Of a DNA stretch of 13,250 nt, positions 8,307 to 13,250 are shown in pieces. Below the pieces are notes generated by a model, which was not told the origin of the DNA, made no database searches, and saw nothing but the letters and a program-made list of their open reading frames with translations. The DNA is from Cephalothrix simula (taxonomy: Eukaryota; Nemertea; Palaeonemertea; Archinemertea; Cephalotrichidae): positions 1 through 13,250 of the forward strand of contig JAXIUW010135559.1 in the NCBI GenBank assembly GCA_035591015.1, given 5' to 3'. A program made the translations under genes and the position numbers. Within the stretch, counting starts at the first letter, position 1, and the number at the start of each line of letters is the position of its first letter.

Positions 8307-8450
8307 TCATCGACTTTAGCTATTTTCTATATACCGCTAGAGTCGGATATTTTATCCCAGAGGGAAGGGGGCCACTGCAAGCTCTTCGGGCGCTTTCGCA
8401 GTTCCTAGTCCCCGCTCCACTTTTTTAACGCTGACCGAGCCAAGTTATGA
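8250..8450 (-). mobile_element. Probable truncated SINE / non-LTR 3' end, left arm only
   Basis: The right arm passes directly from GACCAA to CGGCCCCCGAAACTG, while the left arm has about 200 extra bases here. On the minus strand the extra block is a GC-richer body (GACTAGGAACTGCGAAAGCG, then CCCTTCCCTCTGGGATAAAA) followed by GATGACATTTCATTTC and the pentamer tail. A conserved body with a short tandem tail is the layout of many invertebrate SINE 3' ends. No A/B boxes are visible, so the 5' head is missing. Eight bases of the hAT end seem to have been replaced at the junction. Confidence 0.5.
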
Positions 8451-8470
8451 GAAACTGCGTTACGCCACTG

Positions 8471-9084
8471 AGTATGAGACTACCTTAATGAGGTATGACC
8501 ATGGGCCAGGAAGCATCATTGGTGTTACGTTACAACCATCTGTTGTGAACTAATGGGCACTAAGCCTTTATAACATTAATAGACTTCATAATGATATTGA
8601 TGTTATGCGGGATCCTGATAGTGATAGTACAAAGGTATAAACAGTCCACAAAGAGGAGCAGCCAGGCTGGATTGCAGCTGATGCCATTGACAGAGATAAA
8701 ATATGAAGAAAGTTGGAGGAGTCAATAGATCCATTTAATAATGATACTATGCTGTCGTGAACATTAATTCCTGAAGGATGTTAATATCGGTGAAAGAGTT
8801 GAAATTTGACGAAAGCGTATGTGTGAATTTGAGTTAGCATGACCATCATCTTTAAATGATACAATTTCTAAGCAATTGATAACAATGGCGCTTAGCAAAA
8901 AAGAGCTAGTTGTGAGAGAAAAGGAATGTTTTGATACTAATCTCATGCAGGGCCCTAGGACTAATGGAAAAAGGCAGCATCAAACTGCGATGAAAACTGA
9001 CGTCAACAAAGCTTACAACAATGTAATGCAATATAAAACGATGAAAATTGTTGCGCTAAAATTATGGTTGATAACTTGGCCGGC
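8471..9084 (+). pseudogene. N-terminal half, second segment (left arm), with internal deletion
   Basis: After the hAT-like element the family sequence resumes: ETTLMRYDHGPGSIIGVTLQ, then WALSLYNINRLHND, HKEEQPGWIAADAIDRDKI, DPFNNDT, and after frameshifts MCEFELA and LITMALSKKELVVREKECFD. It breaks at 8998 where the 31-bp terminal motif intrudes, then a short tail, VALKLWLITWPAK, reaches the palindrome centre. At least six stops or shifts are present. The tail keeps both tryptophans (LW and TWPA) that I expect from the family motif ending WVIHWPA, while the right arm has lost them. About 150 bp that the right arm retains here is missing. Confidence 0.75.
8999..9029 (+). repeat. Internal copy of the terminal motif, near the centre
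   Basis: GACGTCAACAAAGCTTACAA and the following 11 bases match the outer motif with one change (GTAATGC for ATAATGC). Looser similarity continues about 12 bases (ATATAAAA). It sits exactly where the left arm stops matching the right arm, replacing coding sequence that the right arm retains. Confidence 0.8.
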
Positions 9085-9093
9085 AAAGTTATC
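9070..9093. repeat. Palindrome centre (GATAACTT...AAGTTATC around GCCGGC)
   Basis: The 24-bp sequence is symmetric apart from one mismatched pair (9078/9085). Outward from it, 9040-9069 and the complement of 9094-9123 still align. Both strands read toward the centre as the same protein tail, LWLITWPAK on plus and LCVITLPAK on minus. The arms therefore join directly inside a codon region with no loop. Confidence 0.85.
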
Positions 9094-9765
9094 ACACATA
9101 ATATAGCACAACCGTCGATAACGTATATATCCCTATGTGGTATCACTCTCGATGAAACTTCAGCATCAACGGCTAGTTTTGTTTTTAAGGTCGATTTTGA
9201 TTTCGTCAAACGCATTTCACCATTATCAGTAAACATTGATGTGGGTATATAAGCTAGTTCGCGCACTAAAATAGTTTTCATCGTAAGTTTGATGCTGCCT
9301 GTTTCCATTAGTCCTAGGGCCTTGCAGGAGATTCGTATTAAATCATTCCTTTTCTCCCTTAACTAGTCCTTTTTGCTAAGCGCCATTGTTATCACTTTCT
9401 AAGAAATTATATCATTGAAAGACGCTGGCCATGCTAACTCAAATTCACACATTTTGCTTTCGTCCAATTTACTTCCACAAGTTATGTTCACGACAGCATC
9501 CTTAGTATCATTATTAAATGGATCTACTTTCTTCATATTTTATCTCTGTCAACGGCATCAGCTGTTATCCAGCTTGGCTGCTCCTCTTTGTGGATGGTTT
9601 ATACTTTTGTCCTATCACTTTCAGGATCCCGCATGACAATATCATTATGAAGTCTACTGAGGGTATGAAGGCTTAGTGTCCATTTCTTCACAACAGATGT
9701 TTGTAACGTAACACCAATTATGCTTCCTGGTCCATGGCCATACCTCATAAAGGTAGTGTCAGTCT
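9079..9765 (-). pseudogene. N-terminal half, second segment (right arm), better preserved
   Basis: Reading leftward from 9765: TTFMRYGHGPGSIIGVTLQ, KKWTLSLHTLSRLHNDI, HKEEQPSWITADAVDRDKI, DPFNNDT, MCEFELAWPASFNDIIS, KVITMALSKK, then after shifts LVRELAYIPTSMFTDNGEMR, LTKSKSTLKTKLAV, EVSSR, DIYVIDGCAILCVITLPAK. The blocks GHGPG, PTSMF.DNGEMR and DG.A(I/L)L..I..PAK are diagnostic of the family I recall. Stops remain (after TKV, after DKI, after FNDIIS). The coding sequence ends at the palindrome centre; everything downstream up to the C-half, where the remaining nuclease active-site acidic residues would lie, is absent from the window. This is the best copy of this segment. Confidence 0.8.
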
Positions 9766-10104
9766 CAGTGGCGTAATGCAGTTTCGGGGGCCGTTGGTCA
9801 AAATTTTCTCCGGGGCCCCCCGGAAACTCGGAAAATGCCCAATAAATGCATTCTAATTAAAATTTGATTCGGTTCAGCGATGTTATTTTCCACGACCTAA
9901 GGAGGGGCTAAGGGAGATAATCGATCGTTTTCGAAACAGGCAGCGAACAATATAAATTTGTAAAACTAATGCAATAGATGCTCCATTTGTGCGTCAATAG
10001 GCGTAAAAGGCCAACTAACGAAAAATTTAAACCACTTTTGCTTGGTGTCTCAAAGTAGCACCCGGGGCACCATTATAGCATGCTACCAAAGTAAAAAAAA
10101 ATTC

Positions 10105-10250
10105 AAAAATCATATATCTCCCTCAAAACTTCGTATTTCCTCCCTCAAAATGTCCAAATATCTCTCAAGACTTTATTTTTTTCTCTTAAGACTTAAAATG
10201 TCTCCGTCAACAATTGGAATCTACTTCAAGGCTTCATTCACCCCCTGAAG
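10105..10250 (-). pseudogene. Decayed heptad-repeat fragment, right arm, inner copy B
   Basis: This is the counterpart of 7735-7890. It shows the same 21-nt purine-rich minus-strand rhythm (ILSLKRE-like and FDILREE-like units), broken by stops. The plus strand is correspondingly pyrimidine-rich. Confidence 0.4.
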
Positions 10251-10403
10251 AAGAATATTTTGAGAGAAATATTTTGTGTGCGAGAAAAATATATTTTCTG
10301 TCTAGAGTTATTTAAAAAAGTCACGTGTTCTCGATGGGGTTTCGTGAAACAATTTCTGCAGCCTTACTGTTAGGCGCCCTAGAATCCGCCATTTTGAATA
10401 ACG

Positions 10404-10478
10404 CGTCGTTTTGTGCATACGCGAAGCCTGATTTTATCATAAAACCCCTCCGAGATCACGTTATCATTTACCGCTGTG
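10404..10478. other. Conserved core between the inner inverted repeats (right copy)
   Basis: This is the partner of 7493-7567 with one base inserted. The plus strand lies inside a 61-codon frame (10325-10510) that reads MGFRETISAALLLGALESAI and then FCAYAKPDFIIKPLRDHV. The left arm has a stop in place of Glu in GALESA. No function is recognised. Confidence 0.45.
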
Positions 10479-10599
10479 GTGAAAATAACTCCAGAAAAAA
10501 ATCTTCTTAAAGACGTATTTTGTTTTTCTTACACAGTAAAATATTTCGCTAAAGAAACATTCTTCTTCAGGGGGTATTGTGGTATATAAGTCCTGACTA

Positions 10600-10800
10600 A
10601 GAAGAAATTTCAAGTCTTAAGGGTAAAAATAATGTCTTGAGAGAGATTTCAATTCTTAAGGGAGAAAAACTAAGCTTTAAAGGGAGACTTTGGGAGAAAA
10701 ATGAAGCATTGCGAGACATTTTGGGATATTGAGGCGAAAAATACGAGGTTTCCAGTGAGAGAGAAATACAAAGTTTTGAAGGAAGTTTCCGATTCTTGGA
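10600..10800 (+). pseudogene. Decayed heptad-repeat (coiled-coil-like) fragment, right arm, inner copy A
   Basis: This is the counterpart of 7093-7387 on the opposite strand: EEISSLKGKNNVLREIS, then KLSFKGRLWEKNEALRDIL, then a stop, then KYEVSSERE. The heptad spacing is preserved across the two arms although bases differ. It is not recognised as a known protein. Confidence 0.45.
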
Positions 10801-12039
10801 CTTTTTCCACTTTGGCATGCTATACACCATGCATATTTAAGCCCTATTCCAGGATAGCCCTATTCCGAATCACCTTAATAAACTTGATCCCATAATTTTT
10901 AATGTAGGCATTGAAACTATGATCATGGAACATCAATTTGAAATAATTATATTTTAAGGACTTTCCATACAATATAAAAGATAATTTGCAAAGTTATCAT
11001 TTTTCTTGCGTTCTACAGATATACTTTCTTTCGAAAATGCTAAATTTTAGTTCTGAGGTTAAAAGTTTATGCCAAAACAAGAACGAAATCCAATAAATGG
11101 AGTATCTTTTGTTATAATGTACTCTCTTAAAATTTTGATTTTGATGGAGCGGTAAAAATCGATAATTACGAGAGGCATGTTTACTAGCCTATTCCGGTAT
11201 CTCTTGCTATAAAACATCGCAGAGCTTGTCAAGTGAGCTCAAAATGTATAACTTTAGAGACAATGAATGGTAAAACTCATTGGCAAGTCATGTTCCGAAA
11301 ACCAAGCAGTTATGTTGAAGAGAATAAGTTAGAAAAAACCGGGAATTTATGAGATCGGCGCTGGTGATCAAATATCAGTCTGATTTTTTTAGATCCCCTA
11401 CTTGTATTTTCTTCACGGCCCTGAAAATAATTTATTACTTAGAACCAGTTAGAACCAAGTTACCTAAAATTGTGTACGTTTCGGGAAGTTTTTTTTTGGA
11501 ACTGACGAATTTTGATTCAGAATTAACGAGTGGTATATACTCCCAGAAATTGCTCAACAGTTCATAAGTGAACTGTAAAGTGTCGCAGGTCGAGGATAAA
11601 AGATAATTAAATTCCCTTGGATTTGGTCCCATATTTAGAAAATCACTCAAAATATGAGTTGGTCAAATATAGATTTTTTGAAACGGCAACCCGAAATAGG
11701 CGAGCTGACTATAGGACACCAATGGTGTATAATTTCACTCAAACCTGGTAGACATGTTATCTTCAAAAATATCAGAGGCCACGGGCTGAAATATTAGTAT
11801 GGCATTTAAAACGAAATTCTCATATTTACCCTGTTTCAATTCAAACTACCTCTTCCACGAGCAATTCTGAATATTTTGCCGAATGAAACTGAACTTTGCA
11901 TCGAACAGACAATGCCTTATTTATGCTTTACTGCGGATGAAAACTTGACGAAATATTTTGGTCATTTTTGTCGGTGGCTCTCTGGCGTCGGGGGCCCCTG
12001 GTCAGCGACTACACCAGACCATACAGCGTTACGCCACTG

Positions 12040-12332
12040 CCAGACCACATTCCATTCTACAAACCCTCATTATTACGCATTACATGCTGTCCCTTCAAGG
12101 AACTACGTAAAACTTCGCCATCCAGCTTCTCCATTGACCTCAGATAGTATAAACCGTAGCGCGCATAATTGAAATGACCAGCAGCAAAGAAATATGGAAT
12201 CATTTCTTTAACTACCAAGAGGTGTGGTGACGAATCTGCATCACGCTCGGCACGGAGATACATCATCATTAGTAGAACAGGTTTAACAACTTTAGATAAC
12301 CAAGCCTTTGAAGTTCTGTTTTTATTTGTGCC
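12040..12332 (-). pseudogene. N-terminal half, first segment (right arm)
   Basis: Reading leftward from about 12332: NRTSKAWLSKVVKPVLLMMM, YLRAER, VVKEMIPYFFAAGHFNYA, RYGLYYLRSMEKLDGEVLRS, GQHVMRNNEGL, then a stop and NGMWSG. The copy keeps the FFAAGH and QHVMRNNEGL residues that the left arm has changed or lost. It is interrupted at 12039 by the hAT-like element. Its upstream end runs head-to-head into the plus-strand C-half within about 15-40 bp, the same junction as in the left arm, so that rearrangement predates the palindrome. Confidence 0.8.
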
Positions 12333-12342
12333 GTTTTTTCTA

Positions 12343-13069
12343 GTATTGACATTAAATCATCGAAAAAGCATTCAAAAATTGTACCGAATTTGCTTGCTGC
12401 TCACGCGCACCGGTTGCAATTCAGTTGCGTACATTTATGACATTGGTAAAGCCACTGTGGTAAAAACACTTGAAGCAGGATATGCATTACCAAGCTTAGG
12501 AAATCCAAGTGCACCAATTGTCGTCAACGAAGCAACAAGATTTGTTTCCAAATGTTATAGAGGCAAACCAAATTCATCTATGGCAAAAAAGAGATATGAA
12601 ATATGGCTCATAAAAACTTCGAAGCGGAGTTCAGTATCTGCCCCTCAGTCAAAGACGCTACCACCAACCTCAGGAGCTTTTGCAGAAAATGTAAGAAGGG
12701 CTTACTTTAAGTGTGCCAAATGGAAATCAGCTTTGCATAGTGCGCCACCAGATCTTGATCCATGTACGTTCGGGTGGACAAAAGAGATGATAAGGATCGA
12801 TCCATTTTACCAGTCCCGTTACGTTCTGGAGAGCCCCGATTTCCTGACCAACTAATGACAATGATGAGATGCGGATGTTCATCCTAAAATCCATGTGGAA
12901 ATTGTAATATCCTTGCATAAAAGCAGGAATTGGTTCCAACATATTTTGTAAATGCTTAAACGAGCACTGTAAATATCAGTTCACAGAGAAAGAAACACGG
13001 GATCAATCAGATGTCGATGACGATGAGGATGAAGAACAAACAGCACAGAGTGACAGCAGTGATGATTAA
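12343..13069 (+). pseudogene. C-terminal half, FEN-like / CXC repeat-associated protein (right arm)
   Basis: After SIDIKSSKKHSKIVPNLLAA and a two-base frameshift shared with the left arm, an open stretch to 12855 encodes TGCNSVAYIYDIGKATVV, KTLEAGYALPSLGNPSAP, IVVNEATRFVSKCYRGK, KKRYEIWLIKTSKRS, LPPTSGAFAENVRRAYFKC and DPCTFGWTKEM. The 175-codon frame at 12328-12855 is the longest in the window. It keeps the Trp of FGW that is a stop in the left arm. A frameshift follows, and the cysteine cluster is ruined (RCGCSS survives, then a stop and lost cysteines). The acidic-tail codons are still visible up to a stop at 13067-13069. As on the left, the FEN-type aspartate is Asn. Confidence 0.82.
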
Positions 13070-13209
13070 ATAACAATAATGTAAAGTTGTATTATTATGT
13101 CGTCTTATTACTTCATTTTCAAAGTTTTGGTACCTTCAATTAATCTTAAATTAATCTTATATTCCTTTTCTGCTTTTATCAAATTGCATCTAATGATTTT
13201 TATATATGT
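13070..13209. other. Downstream of the C-half, between its stop and the terminal motif
   Basis: This is AT-rich and matches 4777-4910 in inverted form, including ATTTGATAAAAGCAGAAAAG on the opposite strand. It contains no gene. Confidence 0.6.
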
Positions 13210-13240
13210 GCATTATATTGTTGTAAGCTTTGTTGACGTC
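13210..13240 (-). repeat. Outer terminal motif, right copy
   Basis: This is the reverse complement of the 4746-4776 motif. On the minus strand it reads GACGTCAACAAAGCTTACAA and onward. A TGACGTCA octamer (13234-13241) overlaps its outer edge, as in the internal copy. Confidence 0.8.
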
Positions 13241-13250
13241 ACAAAAATGA

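Larger units (their letters stand above)
5927..8470 (+). mobile_element. hAT-like non-autonomous element (left arm copy)
   Basis: Perfect 14-bp terminal repeats CAGTGGCGTAACGC (5927-5940) and complement (8457-8470), each followed inside by G/C-rich GGGGCCC-type sequence, are typical of hAT ends. The element splits the N-half coding sequence between IWS and ETTLMRY. No 8-bp target duplication can be read at the outer edges. However, the octamer TGGTCTGG occurs at 5919-5926 and again at 5945-5952, bracketing the first 18 bases of the element. No transposase is seen; the longest frames belong to an internal heptad repeat. About 5990-7090 holds no recognisable gene. An internal inverted repeat lies at about 7150-7905 and a SINE-like block at 8250-8450. 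Confidence 0.65.
4736..9081 (+). repeat. Left arm of an 8.5 kb head-to-head palindrome
   Basis: Almost every base from 4736 to the centre has a reverse-complement partner in 9082-13250. Anchor pairs: 4736 with 13250, 4911 with 13069, 5927 with 12039, 8470 with 9766, 8951 with 9321, and 9070 with 9093. By eye the arms are about 90 percent identical. Indels specific to the left arm are the SINE-like block at 8250-8450, about 30 bp near 6965-6995, and a gene deletion near 8999 filled by a terminal motif. The arm carries the outward C-half pseudogene, the inward N-half pseudogene and a hAT-like insertion. Confidence 0.93.
9766..12039 (-). mobile_element. hAT-like non-autonomous element (right arm copy)
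   Basis: This is the inverted counterpart of 5927-8470 at the identical position in the N-half gene. Ends are CAGTGGCGTAATGC (9766-9779, one mismatch to the other end) and GCGTTACGCCACTG (12026-12039). GGGGGCC and CTCCGGGGCCCCCC lie just inside the left end. As in the other arm, CCAGACCA occurs at 12040-12047 and 12014-12021, bracketing the last 18 bases. Its presence in both arms shows that the insertion preceded palindrome formation. About 10900-11990 contains only short frames and no recognisable gene. Confidence 0.65.
9082..13250 (-). repeat. Right arm of the 8.5 kb palindrome (continues past window)
   Basis: This is the inverted partner of 4736-9081. The match is still running at the last base of the window (TCATTTT on the minus strand equals the left arm at 4736-4742), so the true end is not seen. 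The right arm keeps about 150 bp of coding sequence next to the centre (roughly 9123-9272) that the left arm has lost, and lacks the SINE-like block. Its hAT-like insertion is 2274 bp against 2544 bp on the left. Indels and scattered substitutions unique to each arm argue for two old, independently decaying copies. Confidence 0.93.

Noticed and set aside
8876-9106. Plus frame crossing the palindrome centre as a novel fusion protein
   Set aside because: It joins a family fragment, the noncoding terminal motif and the short tail of the same family by chance. It has no upstream continuity.
12328-12855. Longest open frame (175 codons) as an intact gene
   Set aside because: It begins and ends inside the C-half of a larger protein, follows a frameshift, and lacks the cysteine cluster that should follow. 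It is a surviving piece of a pseudogene.
4736-13250. Palindrome as a simple sequencing or assembly chimera
   Set aside because: A chimeric read would give near-identical arms. Here the arms differ by many substitutions and by arm-specific insertions and deletions. It is not formally excluded without reads.

Overview
The window looks like intergenic, repeat-filled DNA from an invertebrate animal. It is AT-rich, has no operon-like gene spacing and no long open frame, and is full of transposon ends, SINE-like pieces and decayed coding fragments. The one protein family I recognise is a multi-domain, repeat-associated family that I recall from cnidarian, mollusc and arthropod gene sets. A marine invertebrate such as a mollusc would fit, but I cannot fix the species. 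No intact gene is present.

Positions 1-4735 are single-copy-looking AT-rich DNA scattered with small foldback and MITE-like elements: a hairpin at 163-329, a possible element with TA flanks at 958-1648, an element with 24-bp terminal inverted repeats at 1660-2521, an element with TTAA flanks and an internal tandem array at 3109-3825, and a degenerate tRNA-like SINE head near 4276-4350.

Positions 4736-13250 form one very large head-to-head palindrome with no spacer. The left arm (4736-9081) and right arm (9082-13250) meet at a GCCGGC centre and differ from each other by roughly a tenth of their bases (estimated by eye) plus several indels. The palindrome probably runs past the right edge of the window. 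Each arm holds the same three things: the C-terminal half of the recognised gene pointing outward, the N-terminal half pointing toward the centre, and a 2.3-2.5 kb hAT-like element inserted in the N-terminal half at the same codon region. Along either strand the order is therefore C-reversed, N, N-reversed, C. The middle of the gene is missing.

The hAT-like element contains a smaller inverted repeat whose arms read as decayed heptad (coiled-coil-like) coding sequence, around a core that is better conserved between the two big arms than its surroundings. A 31-bp motif at both outer ends of the palindrome occurs a third time close to the centre, where it fills a deletion in the left arm. The left arm alone carries an AATGA microsatellite with a SINE-like body.

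Nothing here is likely to make a working protein. The interest lies in how the nested palindromes arose and whether the 8.5 kb unit is itself mobile.
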